Part shown: piece after piece, positions 24,024 through 37,256 of the stretch
Layout of the letters: each line of letters opens with the position of its first letter
How positions within the stretch are numbered: the stretch's first letter is position 1
Source of the DNA: Allodiplogaster sudhausi
Taxonomy: Eukaryota; Nematoda; Chromadorea; Rhabditida; Diplogasteridae
Length of the DNA: 64,000 nt
Assembly (NCBI GenBank): GCA_945643635.1
Contig: CALZFC010000252.1
Coordinates: 186,001 to 250,000 of the forward strand
Direction: 5' to 3'
The notes under the pieces: generated by a model
Told to the model about the DNA's origin: nothing
Seen by the model: the letters and a program-made list of their open reading frames with translations, nothing else
Databases searched by the model: none
Program-made: the position numbers and the translations under genes

Positions 24024-24868
24024 CTAATTCTTTGTCCGCATGAAGGCGTCTTCATCGTCGCCCACAACCGGAGAGCGGATATCCGCGAAGGAAGAGTCGC
24101 CGCGGTCTCTGCAATTCCTTCCAGGAGCTGAGGTTTCACGGATGACACAGTGAATGTGAGAGAAAGAAGAAGAAGAAGGAATGCTGAGACGGCAACGAAT
24201 CGATGAAAAATCGTTCGCCTTTCATGAACTGACACTTCGGCTGCGACTTCTTCCAACTCGTCCCCGTCCCACAGACGAGTCCGCATTCTCATCTGCCATA
24301 GCCACTCGCTTACATCAAACAATACATTTCCATTCCGAATGTTTTCCTGAAGAGAAGAACTGAGAAAAGAACAAAGAGGGAGATAGAGAAAGAGGGAGGG
24401 AGAGAGAGAGCGAGAGAGAGAGAGTGAGAGAGAGAGAGTCTAATGTCTCACCAATGAAATCATGAGATTTGCGCTGTCAATATCACAGCTGAGTCGCAAA
24501 AGTAAGAGGATGACAGCACAGGCCTTCGTGTCTAGCGAGAGATGGAAGCTGAGAAGAAATCGTGAGAATACACGGACAAAGATAAGGAATGAACAAGGAG
24601 AACTGACAACGGAATAATGGAAGACCTATCGCCCAACGGAGCAAATAATTTAGGTTTCTCATTTTTCTCCTTCGAATTCCACATCTGAAATAGGGTGATA
24701 CAATAGTTCGTGTTATAATCACAACTTACCGAGTGCAAAAGATATCTTTGGTCGCAAGCCTCGGCGGAGAGGTCAACTTCCAGAGCATCGAGGCGACTAA
24801 GGAGTAGAATGGCAGGGGGTAGAAGACTTCTTGGCAGGTTGAAGTGGTGGAGATGCCTGGCCACGAGC

Positions 24869-24911
<43 letters not shown>

Positions 24912-25957
24912 TGTGTGTGTGTGAATGAGAGAGACGGAGAGAAAGAGACGGAGAGAGAGAGAGAGAGGGAGATAAAGATAATTTACTTCACAAGCAGACC
25001 TGGTCTAGTCGAATCACTCCTGATTGTCTTCTCAGAGGAAGACGCGTAAGGTGCACGATAGAATCGAATGTGAACTGCAGCTCGCGAAGGTATACATTGA
25101 AAGACTGAAACGTATCTATCATTGGTCAAACAAACAAAGTGAACAACGTTGGAAGACCCCGCGTGAATGTAAATATCCTCCACTCCCATCCACTGACCCA
25201 GAACTGGCCAGTGCGGCCACTTTTGAAGTTGTATGAAGCTTTAGCCATGCTTCCGTCGTCATAGAGGAAATAGCGATATGAGAGAACGCCCAGCTGCCAC
25301 TTAGACATGAAGAAACGCCCCTCACGTAGCCACCTTTAAATAGTAACCTACAGCAAAGCCACCAATACCGTTAATTGATTAGCACACGTATTGCCAGCTA
25401 ACTCAAGAGACCTAATCATGTCGGAGAGCGAAATGACATCATATCCCAAGGCAACCAGCGCGGCCTGTGCAATGCCACAGAGAACTTCAACGTCCAGGCG
25501 AACCAGACCAGCCTTATATAAGAAACTGCTTATGGATAACCATAAAAAAAGTAAAAACCATTTTAAATAGACTAACCCGAGTAACTGCATCGAGGCTTGT
25601 GAATGTTTGGGCCATCTTGACCAGTCCTTGTGACTTCACGACTGGTTCCTTAACCTTCTCTCGTTTCTGAAAGAAAGGATAACAAAGCGGTCTCGCAAGA
25701 ATGGAAGGAGTTCCTCACCGTCGCTGACTTCCCTGAAGCACTCTGCTCTCCATCCTCCTCCTGCTCATTTCCATCCTCCACTGCTTCGTCGTCACTCTCA
25801 ATTTCCATCTCTAATCTTTCGTTCATTGACCTGTCCAAGAGCATCGACCACATCTCGTCAGTCGCTTCAAAGATCTTCTCCTTAGCTCGTTCTTTCCTTG
25901 CCAACTTTGCCTGATCTGCTGCTTCCTTTTCTTCATCTCTAAAAAAATACATTATAT

Positions 25958-26045
<88 letters not shown>

Positions 26046-27281
26046 TCTGGGCGATGGTTAAGAAGACTCGATTCATGAGTGAAATAGAAAGCAAGCGAAA
26101 CCCGAGTAAGACGACAGCGCGGAACATCTCCTTCTCGGCTTGTGTAGCCTCGCCATCGAAGAATGCAACCCCTTGTTCTCTGAGATATCTCGTCCAGATA
26201 GCAAATGCCACATCCTAAATACAGTCCAGGTTAACATTGGTCTTTTCTTAGAAGAACAACTTTTTTTGGCGGGAGAGAGGTTTATTAGAGAGAAGGGAGA
26301 GAGCGCCCATGGAAGAGTAAGAAAAAGGATGTATAAAAAGATTAAACATTTAAAGGTACAATTGTTTCTTGTGGTGCCTTCCGGGTGCGAACGAGAAAGG
26401 CCACAAATCGTCCGAGAATTTTCGCAAAGGTTGTGAGTCTCACGCCAAGCAACTTGAAGAGGCTGAAATCACAATCTTTTCAGCTCTTCACAGTGCACTA
26501 AACCGTAAATATCAGAAGGCTGAGTACAAACTGCGATACCTTAAATCGGGCTGGTACTCACACATAAAACTAGGATTGAGCTCCCGGCTCGGCTGATCAC
26601 GAACAGCTTCAGCTCCATTTGGTTGCTGTGCGTACACATATATTAATAATCATAATCGTAGTAATAACAATAATAATTAATGATAATAAAAAAAGAAATT
26701 TCACACTGTCGAATAAATCGTTAAGAGATCCTGTCTGAGATCTTCGACCATGTGTCTATATAGGGTGTGCAGTAAAAAATTTGATTTTTAAAATTTTTGT
26801 TTCCTTTTGATGGCTTGTACAGCATCATGAGAGCTTTCAAAAGACAATTTTTCCAAGAATTTTTTTTATAACTACAGTATACCCGAATTTCGGGGGAAAG
26901 TCCTTGAAAAAAAATTTTCGAGAGGGGTTATTAGTGTGATGAACACAAATTATATTATCATTGCATACATATAACCTGTTCATCATCTTCCATTAATTGA
27001 TCCTGGTCGTTTTGCTCTGTGCCTCCAAGTAACTCGAAGATTCGTTTAGCCTCAGTAGACTGATGGTCAAGCTGCAAATGTTGAGTGACCTCTCTCTCTC
27101 TCTCTCCCACACTTTCTCTCCCCCTAACTAAGCTATCTCGAACAACGGTCTTCGTCTTGATCTTAGAAGCCCGCATGAGGCCGATGCTTGTTAAATCAGC
27201 TCCTTCAACCTCGCGCTCTGTCTCGAGTACATTCTAAAAAGAGAGAGAGAGAGAGGAGTGAGGGAAGGAGGGAGACAGAGA

Positions 27282-27327
<46 letters not shown>

Positions 27328-27461
27328 AGAGGGAGCAGAGATATTAGGCTGAGAAAGGAGGGCGAGAATGGTACCCGATTGATAGTGTGGCACTGAGAGC
27401 AGAAGGAGAGACCGTCAATCATCTCAAACTGGGAGCAGCCGCACACTCCACACGAAGGCAT
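24024..27461 (-). CDS. TAF1B: TAF1B / Rrn7-like RNA polymerase I initiation factor
   Basis: The TFIIB-related subunit of the Pol I selectivity factor (SL1; Rrn7 in yeast). The N-terminus (ATG 27461) is a zinc ribbon, MPSCGVCGCSQFEMIDGLSF followed by CSQCHTINR, with Cys4, Cys7, Cys21 and Cys24. Further exons align to human TAF1B: KDVAFAIWTRYLREQGVAFF (26080-26210; human KNDVLHNFWKRYLQKSKQAY), CGIAQAALVALGYDVISLSD (25370-25500; human TLAFCYLSLLWQREAITLSD), VARHLHHFNLPRSLLPPAIL (24750-24860; human RFPDITEDCYLHPNIL region) and KACAVILLLLRLSCDIDSAN (about 24500; human VQAVAIIVVVLKLLFLLDD). An acidic linker lies at 25700-25940. The last exon ends DDEDAFMRTKN-TAG. About ten exons, with introns containing (GA)n and a 90-bp (TA)n. 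Cyclin folds are inferred from the family. The exact exon borders near 26300-26620 and 25000-25320 are uncertain. Confidence 0.83.
25952..26040. repeat. (TA)n microsatellite in TAF1B intron
   Basis: About 89 bp of alternating TA with two one-base phase slips, within the intron between the acidic-linker exon and the KDVAFAIW exon. Confidence 0.95.
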
Positions 27462-27828
27462 CTCGCACTCTTTACTAAGTCATCTCGTTCAGTTCATTAT
27501 CGCTTCAACAAACCCGTTTCTCCCTTCGCAGACATCTTTAAGTAATCATTCGACCGTTCATAGCATGGAAGTAGAAGCAACCGATGCATACGGTTTTTCT
27601 GGATAAAAGCAAAAAAAAATCTTACTGCATTTCACATACTTTATTACAGTCAATTTATTTCAGATGAACTTACCCGAATAGCAGGCGGTAAATACGCACA
27701 GCTCGAATATATCATAAATACATGGATAAAAGATTATGACAGAATGCAAAATATTGAATGGGGGGATCTCAATTAGCACATGCATGATGACAGGTGGACT
27801 AGAATGGACGAAAGAAGATCAACTCTAC
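27462..27828. other. Spacer between TAF1B and the next minus gene
   Basis: AT-rich. Holds the TAF1B promoter and the 3' UTR of the upstream gene. No exon seen. Confidence 0.4.
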
Positions 27829-29112
27829 TCAGGTGGAAGGAGAGAGATTTCTCGCGGCTGGTGGCTGAGGAGACTGCAAGCGGCTGCTCCCGTTCAGAGG
27901 AGACTCTGCATCGAAATCCACATCGCGGAGATTGACCATCTCGAAGCGTCTGCAACCATAAAACATAAGATGAGATAAGGGGAGAGGAGAAAGAAGCGAA
28001 CCGCGGCGTGCGGCCGTCAGTGTTCTGTTGCAGTGAAGAGGAACGATCGCGAACAGAAAACGGAGACTCATCCTCTTCAGGAGAGTACATCGTCTCTGCT
28101 GCAAACAACTTATTCACTGCATCCATTCATTCAAGTCTGACCATTACAACTTAATCAGCAGCTCTATTATCAAAAGGACAACGGGAAGTTGACCTAACTC
28201 AAACGGTTAGGTCAGATCTCCATCCATTCAGTTCAATCACGGTGAACGAAAATCGGTAGAAACGATCAAATTAGTCTGGATGTAAAGACAGATATCAATG
28301 TCAAATATTGAGTAACTTCAAAGAGTGCTAACGTGTAGTTTTCTTCGCGAAAGGATTGCGCAGTCGACGTCGCTTCTTCTGCTTGCGCTTGTTGTTCTGC
28401 TTCAGCCGCGGTCGCTGCCCCCCGGATCGGTCCGCTCCGACCAGCCGAAGACCGCGTACCATGAGAATCGTGTACACCACAAGGAGTACACTGCAAACAC
28501 ATCTATTTTTAGTGCTCATATTGGTCAGTTCGAGGATGACAAGTAAGAATTCGCCTGCAGTTAATCCAGATGCTGAAATAGATTTTCCAGTGCGGATCCT
28601 TCTTCAGTTTGTGCCAAAGATGCTGATGCGATAGGCCTTTCAGCTTTTCCTTCAGTGTCGCTGACGTTTCCCGCACTGCCGATATTGAATTCTAAAGGGA
28701 GATTTATAGATCTACGACATTAACGGGCATTGAGAGTAAACTATCTACCACTTTCTTCCAGGCGCCGCTCATAGTTTTGAAGATGTTGTCCTTGCCGGCA
28801 AAGAAGTTACTATAAATAGGCAACATCGGGATAGAAGTGGCGTTGAACTAACAAGAACGTGCGAAAGACAAACTAGACAGAGTGTCCGGCGTGTTGTATC
28901 CACTTGATTATTCGGGAGGCAGTCGACTGTCGATGATCCTTGCCAAGGGGATGAATAGGCTCGTGGCTTGGGAAAGGAGCTCCATGACATTCCAAAGGCA
29001 GAATAATGAGGAGGAGGAGCAGAGACCAATAACGGCACATAACTCACTCTCTCCCCGGCTTTCTACCCTGGGGTTACGGGACTTCCGTGATTCCTTCAAG
29101 CGAATCAGACAT
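27829..29112 (-). CDS. Unidentified protein, probably one membrane span and a basic cytosolic segment
   Basis: Proposed start ATG 29110-29112 (MSDSLEGITE, donor GAA-GT), joining in phase 0 to PRAYSSPWQGSSTVDCLPNN, then FNATSIPMLPIYSNFFAGKD with NIFKTMSGAWKK, then NSISAVRETSATLKEKLKGL with SHQHLWHKLKKDPHWKIYFS. A later exon has a hydrophobic run, VLLVVYTILMVRGLRLVG, followed by a very basic stretch (LKQNNKRKQKKRRRLRNPF). The last exons give ETMYSPEEDESPFSVRD, RFEMVNLRDVDFDAESPL and NGSSRLQSPQPPAARNLSPS-TGA. The junction before the hydrophobic exon (near 28490-28545) does not resolve in phase, so an exon border is mis-drawn there. No family recognised. Confidence 0.5.
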
Positions 29113-29557
29113 TCTAGGTCAAACGTTGTTATCCAAAAAAAAAAGTCAACAAAAAGATTACATCAAGTAGCCAAGTGCTTGATCTACAACTGCGACAGGC
29201 CAAAGGAACTCAGTAATAACAATCTGGCCAAGTGAGTGATCTCACACAAATGAAACGTGCAAAATAGAAAAAGTAAACGCGAGAAGGAGGAGAGACCGTG
29301 TAAGAAGCGCAGAGAGGCAGAGAAAGATAGAAACAGCTAGAGAGAACGACAAAAGAGAAAATCAGACACCATCGAGTTGAAAACATGATTATTCGCAAAA
29401 AGAATGGGCAAAGAAATCGAAAAGTAAAACAGCAGACTATGATAAATCACTCGAAACTCTCGGTGCGAATTCGCACGAATTCGTAAGACACACCACCGAT
29501 TCTGGAAGCACACTCTCAACTGGTCAGTCGAGATAGCGACTGGAGAGAAGAGAAGAG

Positions 29558-29602
<45 letters not shown>

Positions 29603-29682
29603 GAGAGAGCGCCTGAAAGGGAGTAGGTGTGAGTGAGAAAGTGAAAAAAGAAAGAAAGAAATTTATTTGCGGGAATATGACT
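29113..29682. other. Spacer upstream of the 29112 gene / WRAP53 3' flank
   Basis: No coding exon. A (GA)n tract lies at about 29556-29596. Presumed promoter for the downstream minus gene and WRAP53 3' UTR. Confidence 0.4.
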
Positions 29683-31047
29683 TTATTGGGTGATATTCCA
29701 CAGGTGTACGGCGTTTTGTAGTGGAAAAGCCCCTTCGCTGTAGGTCTTGGGATCGCCTTCTCCAATGTCATTCGTTGCTCTTCTTTTCTTGGAGGGAATG
29801 GAATGGATTGCGTCAGAATCTGAATCTGAAGACTCCTCCTCGTCGTTGACGTAGTAGATGCGTTCTCCACTGCAAGTCGCAAGGACAGGAAGCGAGGGAT
29901 GAAGGCTGGAAGCATCCGAATTACATCTACAGAATAGATACAACATCCCACTCGTTCAATTTGTAATACGCTGCAATCCGAAACACTGCCTTTTAAGGAA
30001 ACACTTGCCTGACGCCTACCACTGCGCTCTGAGAGACAAAGCTTTTCTGCGTCGCACTAATTAAACCGTCTTTCGGAGGCTCGTTTAGATCAAAGAGATA
30101 AAGATGACCATCAGAGCTGCCCGAGAGGACGTAGCGGTCAGAACTGAAAGGGTAATTCCTAACGAGAGAGAGAGAGAGAGAGAAAGAGTGAGGGACAGAG
30201 AGTGATAGAGGGAAGTGAGAGTGAGAGCGAGAGAGCGATAAGGAGGAGAGAGAGGATAATTTTTTTTTATAAAGGTGACATAAATGCTTACCCATCGAGA
30301 AAGAAACCGATTCTCTGGTTCGTCTGAGCAGGTCTCACTAGAGAGAAGAGCAGTGTTCCTGGCTGTCGGAGATCCCAGCATGCGATGCAGTTTTCCTAAA
30401 CAAAACTTTCTCTTTACAATTTTCATACAGTTGTCTTGGGAATAGATCTGTGAATCAGTAGAAAAGAAACCTTGCGGACGCTTCCAAAGAGTTTGATCCC
30501 ATCAGAAGAGTAGGCTAGCTGAGTGACTCCAGAGAATGGAGTTGAGAAGACGCAGTCCGCTGTGCCTCCACTTCGATCGGAGTACAGGGCGACTAAACAT
30601 TTAACCTTTCATGTGTATATGGCAAATGCGCACTAAATCAATATTACGTGAAAATAATGACCTGATTTGCCATACGAAGCAGCAGCCAGAACCCCATCGA
30701 ATACAGGATGAGAAGCAATAGCTGAGATTATCGCTTTCTGCCCACCCATCTCCTTATCTGGAATATTATCAAAGTAACGACTAAATCTAACAGCAATCAG
30801 GGAATGCTGATTGCAAGAACTGACTCCAAGTCTTGACATCAAAGGACTGCCGGCCAGGCCTGCTCAGGTCAAAGACACGAATAGACTTGCGGTAGCCAGC
30901 GAAGAGACGGGCACCATCATTAGAGAACGACAGCGAGTACGCACTAGACAACTCATCCTGAATGAGAGAGGGGAGAGAGAGAGAGATTGGTAGATGCAGA
31001 GAGAGAACGAGATTTGGAGAGACAAAGAGAAAGAGGGAGAAAGGCAA

Positions 31048-31084
<37 letters not shown>

Positions 31085-31758
31085 AACAAAAAATAAATAA
31101 AAAAACTGACGAGATGGTTGATGCCACGGAATGTCGTGACTCTCTTGGCATCCCTTGCATTCCAAAGATGAATGGGATGGTCCTTAGAAGTGGAAGCAAC
31201 GACATCTTGATGAGGATGCCAAGCAGAGTCATAAATAAGGCCTCCCAAATTTGCTTCAGAGCAGGGCGACAACTGAAAACAATCCAATTCATTTAAAGGA
31301 GTCCCCCACTAGAAATGCAGACAGTCTCTGAGATATAAGAGAGTTTAACTGTGGAGACGCAGATACGTGATTCTCTCTCTCTCTCTATCTCTCTCTCGAT
31401 AAATATTCAGGGGCTATGGATAGTCAAGGTATAGCGCTGAGCAAACTACTAAGATTCAATAGAAGAGATCCAAAGTTCGTACGGATTTCGTCGCATCGTC
31501 GAACTGAAAAATCCGCAAGCGACGGTCTTGAGAAGTTGTTGAAAGGAAGGCACCAGAGGGGGAAAAGTGACAACTCTTTACAAAGTTGTTCCCTCCCAGC
31601 ACGGAGCAGAAACCATTTCCAATCGGCTTTGTCTCATGGAATGAAGAAGTCTCGGTAAACACTGCTACAGACGATACTGAAAGGGATTGAAGTATGAAGG
31701 GTAAGAATGATAGAACAAGAGATAGAAAGACGCAGCGATAGAGAGAGAACACCGATAA

Positions 31759-31790
<32 letters not shown>

Positions 31791-32690
31791 AGAGAGAGAG
31801 AGAGAGGCGGGGAAGAGAGAAAGAGTGACAGAGGCACACATTAAAATTGGAAAAAAAAGTTATATTAAAGAATGATGAGCATACGCTTTGGATTTTCGAG
31901 GACAAGTCTCTGTTGTCGACTCTCTTTTGGTTCGGACACCGGCTGAGGCTGACATCCGCTGTCCCTTTCATTCTGATCGTGGCTTTCAAAGAAGCCTTGT
32001 TCTTTCATCTCAAAGAGAAGCAGCTTTACCGTCGATGGAATCAGAAATGAAGCATCATACCAATGCTCTTCTTTCTTTTCGATTCAGCTTCTTCGGCTCG
32101 CCTCCTTGAGTGCCTTTCTCTGTAGCCGCTTGTTGGACTTGTTCATTGTTATCGCTTTCACGAATCTTAAATACTTTAGAAGTAGATTATAACATTTGTG
32201 CAAATGTAAGGGAAGCCGCTGAATAATAACCTGATGTAGAAAGTTGGCCAAGCTGTGCACGGCAAGTCGGCGCTCTCTTCGTTCTTCTTTCGTTTCCATT
32301 ATTTCTTCATTTTCTGGTCCTACTGCTTCATTCGCAGCAGCTACAGGATTCTTAGCAGAATCTCGTTCTATTGAAAAAGAAAACTTTGTTTTTATTTCCT
32401 CTTGAAACAGCATTACCTTCTTGCGGATTCATGGAAACCGCAGAGACTGCAGAGTGGGTATCCCTGTCTTCAGTGGCATCTTTATTAAGCTCCTTGCTCT
32501 GTTCAGTCACAGAGCCTTCACCAGCATATTCCCCGTTTTCATCCTCAAGACACTTAATTGACACGAGAGGAACTTCAATGACAATGTTTACCAAATGGAC
32601 CGCTGATACAGCGGATGAAGCGGAAACTGACACGTCTTTGCCTTCGAAAGAAGCAGTTGCTTCTTCATGCGATATCGCATTCTCTTCCAT
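29683..32690 (-). CDS. WRAP53: WRAP53 / TCAB1, WD40 protein of telomerase and scaRNP trafficking
   Basis: A WD40 protein that binds CAB boxes and brings telomerase RNA and scaRNAs to Cajal bodies. The N-terminal exon (ATG 32690, MEENAISHEEATASF) is acidic and low-complexity, as in the human protein. The propeller is clear: LIYDSAWHPHQDVVASTSKD with PIHLWNARDAKRVTTFRGINH, then LDELSSAYSLSFSNDG and ARLFAGYRKSIRVFDLSRPG, matching human LDELTAAHSLCFSPDG and RTVRVFSTARPGRD. Further repeats follow (AIISAIASHPVFDGVLAA; RYVLSGSSDGHLYLFDL). The C-terminal exon has LHPSLPVLATCSGERIY, then an acidic insert, ending NAVHLWNITQ-TAA. About nine exons, with GA tracts in introns at 30160, 31055 and 31780. Orthology is firm. 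Confidence 0.92.
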
Positions 32691-32877
32691 CTCAATTGCA
32701 ATTTCCTTTTCTCTTTGGCTCCATTAGACTCGCGGTAAGCTTGAGCTGTGCTCAGCAACGATACGATTGAAAAAATACATTATATCACCAAACAATCTTT
32801 TATTCTGCAAGAAAAATAATTGGAAACGTCCATAACAATTGCCTAACAGAACGGCAGCAAACATTCGAAATGAGATA

Positions 32878-33572
32878 TCTAGTCTAGAGTTATCTAAAAG
32901 TCGACTGTTATTTATTGACCGGTATAGCGCGGAGAGGTGTAGCGGGCGGTGGGGGTGAGATATCGGGGAGCGGTTTTTTGGGGATTATGTAAAAGTTTCC
33001 GGACTACAAGAATATGTGAGTTTAAAAAAATTGGGTTCGATATTGGCGCCGGCGCGGGCGCCCAGACTTTGGTCCGAGGTGAGTTCGATTTGGGCACTTT
33101 GTCGACTTTGAGAGGTTGTATCACTATTTCGGCCTTAGCTATCACTGACACTTTTTGGCGGATATTTTTTTTATTGTAGAGCTATCGGATTTGATCGAGG
33201 GATATTCGAGATATGAATTATTTTGTGGCTTTTTGGTACATTTTCAGTGCACGTCGAAAGTCATGGGTCGCAGGTTCGAAGTCGCGCGCGCGCAAACCCT
33301 TTTGCGCGCTTTTGTATGACTCCTGATTATGTTAAAAGAGTGTTATCATATAGTAAAGACTCCAAGGTTTCTAATGAACTTAAATTCAAAGGTCCAGATA
33401 GTCCAGTAGCGCCGCTAGAACAGACTTTTCCACCTTTAGAGCCAAATTTTAACCCTTAGAGCCAACTTAGAACCCTTGGATAAATTTTTACATCGGGAAA
33501 TGGCCTCCGGGGCGATAGCCCCGGTGGCCATTGACCGGGCCAAAGGCCCGTAGCGTGACAAAGTCACGCTAG
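32878..33572 (+). mobile_element. Helitron-like unit A
   Basis: Begins TCTAGTCTAGAG and ends with hairpin plus CTAG. 695 bp. Contains a GCGCCGGCGC block near 33045. Confidence 0.65.
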
Positions 33573-34861
33573 TTAGAGAGTGTACTTAGAAACGCTTGTC
33601 GATTATTGCCGGGGTTTGCGCGGAGCGGCGTGGTGGGCGGGGGAGTTGAGATTTTCGAGTGCGGTTTTTTAGGATGGAAAATGAATATTGGGGCTACGTT
33701 TTGGTATGGGTTTGGGATTTTTGGCTTTTGGTTTTGGTGTCGGCGCCGGCGGCCAAAGTTGCACCTTTTTGGCGCGAGGTTGCGCTGGGTTGGCCACTTT
33801 GAGCGATTGCATCTTTTGAACGGAGAGGAATTGGGGAATGAAAAAAATATGTGTCGATAGCCCATCTCTTAATTATTAAGATTCCTGTTTGGTTTGTTGA
33901 TAGTGCCTCAGGGGTGGCCAGGGGGCGTGGCCAAAATTTTACCCCCTTTTTTGGCCCTTTTTTGCTCTGTATTTGCTCACTATCTCGAAAACGCTATATG
34001 AAACATGTCGAATTTTTGTCCTTATTCGAAAGCCCTCCTCAAAATACACCATCTGACATGGTTTTCTCCCCCCTCAGGGCAATAGTTTTCCGGCAGCGAT
34101 CGATAATGTAGCGAACCCATTTTGTTAGGAGCGAACCTTTGAAAAATCAATACTCGGAGAATAGAGATTGCAGCGGGACGGGACATTCAGAATATTGAAC
34201 AGTTTTACGAGGGCTTTCAAATGAGCCTACTCTTGTTTTGCTGGGTTTCGGAAAAGGTGTTGGTGTGATCGCAACATGTTATATATGATTCTGAAGCTCT
34301 CGAGAAGACGAACAAATGTGTCATACAAAACGTTTTAATATTTTGGCGTTTTTGATCTACTTTTGGGGTCAGAATGTTCAGGTCACTATTTCGGCCTTAG
34401 CTATCACTAACACTTTTTGGCGCATATTTTTTTTATTGTAGAGCCTAACATTAGCTATCGAATGATAGGTAGATCATGGGATTTGATCCAGGCATATTCT
34501 AGATATGAATTATTTTGTGGCTTTTTGGTACATTTTCAGTGCACGTCGAAAGTCATGAGTCGCAGGTTCGAATCCGCGCGCGCGCAAACTCTTTTGCGCG
34601 CTTTTATATGACTCCTGATGAAATTAAAAGTGAAAATATGGACAAAAGACTCCAAGCTTTCTAATGAGCTTAAATTCAAAGGCCCAGATAGTCCAGTAGC
34701 GCCGCTAGAATAGACTTTTGACCCTTTAGAGCCAAATTTATCCCTTAGCGCCAACTAACGACCCAACTTACTATCTTTTTATCGGGAAATGGCCTCCGGG
34801 GCGATAGCCCCGGTGGCCATTGACCGGGCCAAAGGCCCGTAGCGTGACAAAGTCACGCTAG
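33573..34861 (+). mobile_element. Helitron-like unit B
   Basis: 1289 bp. The 5' end is diverged (TTAGAGAG instead of TC), but the following layout (CGATTATTGCCGG, GGCGGGGGAG, GGCGCCGGCG) matches unit A. The 3' hairpins are identical to those of unit A. Confidence 0.6.
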
Positions 34862-36243
34862 TCTAGTCTAGAGTTATCTAAAAGTCGACTGTAATTTATT
34901 GACCGGTATAGCGCCGAGAGGTATTACGGGCGGTGGGAGTGAGATACGGGGAAGCGGTTTTTTGCATGTTGTAGATTATCCCTTGGGCTACCAGAATATG
35001 TGGGTTTCAAAAATTCAGGGTTGGCGCCGGCGCCGGCGCGGGCGGCCAAACTTTGGTCCGAGGTGACTTTGATTTGGGGCGGTTCGCGACTTTGACGGGC
35101 TGCAACTTTTTTTCTGGTGGTCGTACAGAAATGTAAAAAATAGTGGCGGATAGCCCGTTCAAAAATGAATATGATTCCTGGAGTTGAGATCATTTCGAGT
35201 TTTGGTAGATCAGTGAGAGGCCGCCGCGCAAACCATACCTTTTTGGGGTACTTTTTGAGAGGGTATTTGCCCCTTTTCTCGGAATCTACAAAGTCCGCTT
35301 TTGATTAAACTGACTGCGATTGTAGAGTTTTTGACGGGATTTCAGAAAATGGTCGAACTATCGACTTTTGGACACTAGAAGTTGTAGATATTATCGATTG
35401 AAGGGTCAAATTTATTTGTTAGGAGCGAACCTTCTAAAATTCATATGTTTATGAATAGGGATCGTAGCGGGATAAGAGTTTCAAAATCATGCAGATTTTC
35501 ACGAGAGCTTCAATATGAGTATACATAGGTCAGTCTGGGTTATCATTAAAGTGCCCTGCCAGGGCCGTGAAGTGGCAAATTTTTGGAAGGCATTTTGAGC
35601 CTCCGTTTCTTCTAGGTAGTTAAAGATTTTGCCACATATTATATACCATTCTGTAGCTCTCGAGATGGCGAATAACTTTCTCATACAAAACATTTTGAAA
35701 TATCGATGTTTTTGATCTACTTTTGGGGTCGGTATGTTCAGGCCACTATTTCGGCCTTAGCTATCACTGGCACTTTTTGGCGCATATTTTTATTCTTGTA
35801 GAGCCAAAAATTAGCTTTCAAATGGTAGGCCAATCATCGCATTTGATTCAGGCATATTCGAGATATGAATTATTTTGTGGCTATTTGGGCTATTTTCTCT
35901 GCACGTCGAAAGTCATGGGTCGCAGGTTCGAATCCGCGCGCGCGCAAACTCTTTTGCGCGCTTTTGTATAACTTCTGGTTAAATAAAAAAAGTGCTAACA
36001 TATACAAACGACTCCAGGCTTTCTAATGGGGGTAACTATATGCACCCAGGTCCTCCAGTAGCGCCGCTAGAGCAGACTTTTGTCCTTTTTAAGCCAACTA
36101 ACGACCCTTAGAGCCAACAAACAACGCTTAGAGCTAACAAACAACCCTCAGAGTCAACCAACAGCAAACGAAGAACCCAACCAACAACCCTTGGAGCCTA
36201 CTGACAATGGCCAAAGGCCCGTAGCGTGACGAAGTCACGCTAG
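34862..36243 (+). mobile_element. Helitron-like unit C
   Basis: 1382 bp, begins TCTAGTCTAGAG as unit A does. From about 34876 to 35700 it is nearly identical to unit D, offset by 1377 bp, indicating a recent tandem duplication. The GGGGCGATAGCCCC hairpin is missing from its 3' end. Confidence 0.65.
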
Positions 36244-37256
36244 TCTATTATTATCTAAAAGTCGACTGTAATTTATTGACCGGTATAGCGCCGAGAGGTA
36301 TTACGGGCGGTGGGAGTGAGATACGGGGAAGCGGTTTTTTGCATGTTGTAGATTATCCCTTGGGCTACCAGAATATGTGGGTTTCAAAAATTCAGGGTTG
36401 GCGCCGGCGCTGGCGCGGGCGGCCAAACTTTGGTCCGAGGTGACTTTGATTTGGGGCGGTTCGCGACTTTGACGGGCTGCAACTTTTTTTCTGGTGGTCG
36501 TACAGAAATGTAAAAAATAGTGGCGGATAGCCCGTTCAAAAATGAATATGATTCCTGGAGTTGAGATCATTTCGAGTTTTGGTAGATCAGTGAGAGGCCG
36601 CCGCGCAAACCATACCTTTTTGGGGTACTTTTTGAGAGGGTATTTGCCCCTTTTCTCGGAATCTACAAAGTCCGCTTTTGATTAAACTGACTGCGATTGT
36701 AGAGTTTTTGACGGGATTTCAGAAAATGGTCGAACTATCGACTTTTGGACACTAGAAGTTGTAGATATTATCGATTGAAGTGTCAAATTTATTTGTTAGG
36801 AGCGAACCTTCTAAAATTCATATGTTTATGAATAGGGATCGTAGCGGGATGAGAGTTTCAAAATCATGCAGATTTTCACGAGAGCTTCAATATGAGTATA
36901 CATAGGTTAGGCTGGGTTATCATTAAAGTGCCCTACCAGGGCCGTGAATTGTCAAATTTTTGGAGCGCACTTTGGGCCTCCGTTTCTTCTCGGTAGTTAA
37001 AGGTTGTGCCACACATGATATATCATTCTGTAGCTCTCGAGATGGCGAACAACTTTCTCTTACAAAACATTTTGATATTTTGTCATTTTTGATCTACTTT
37101 TTGGGTCAGAATGTTCAGGCCACTATTTCAGCCTTAGCTATCACTGACACTTTTTGGCGCATATTTTTTTTATTGTAGAGCCACCGGGGCGATCGCCGAT
37201 AGCCCCGGTGGCCATTGACCGGGCCAAAGGCCCGTAGCGTGGCTGCGAAACGCTAG
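36244..37256 (+). mobile_element. Helitron-like unit D
   Basis: 1013 bp. Near-copy of unit C that lacks about 370 bp of the 3' half. Its terminal hairpin is altered (AGCGTGGCTGCGAAACGCTAG). Confidence 0.65.

Noticed and set aside
26740..26950. A mobile element in a TAF1B intron (bland AT-rich block)
   Set aside because: No termini or repeats recognised; ordinary intron sequence is sufficient.
34924..36570. Repeated 89-codon minus-strand frames identical in two places
   Set aside because: They are the same position in Helitron-like units C and D; conservation reflects recent DNA duplication, not coding constraint.
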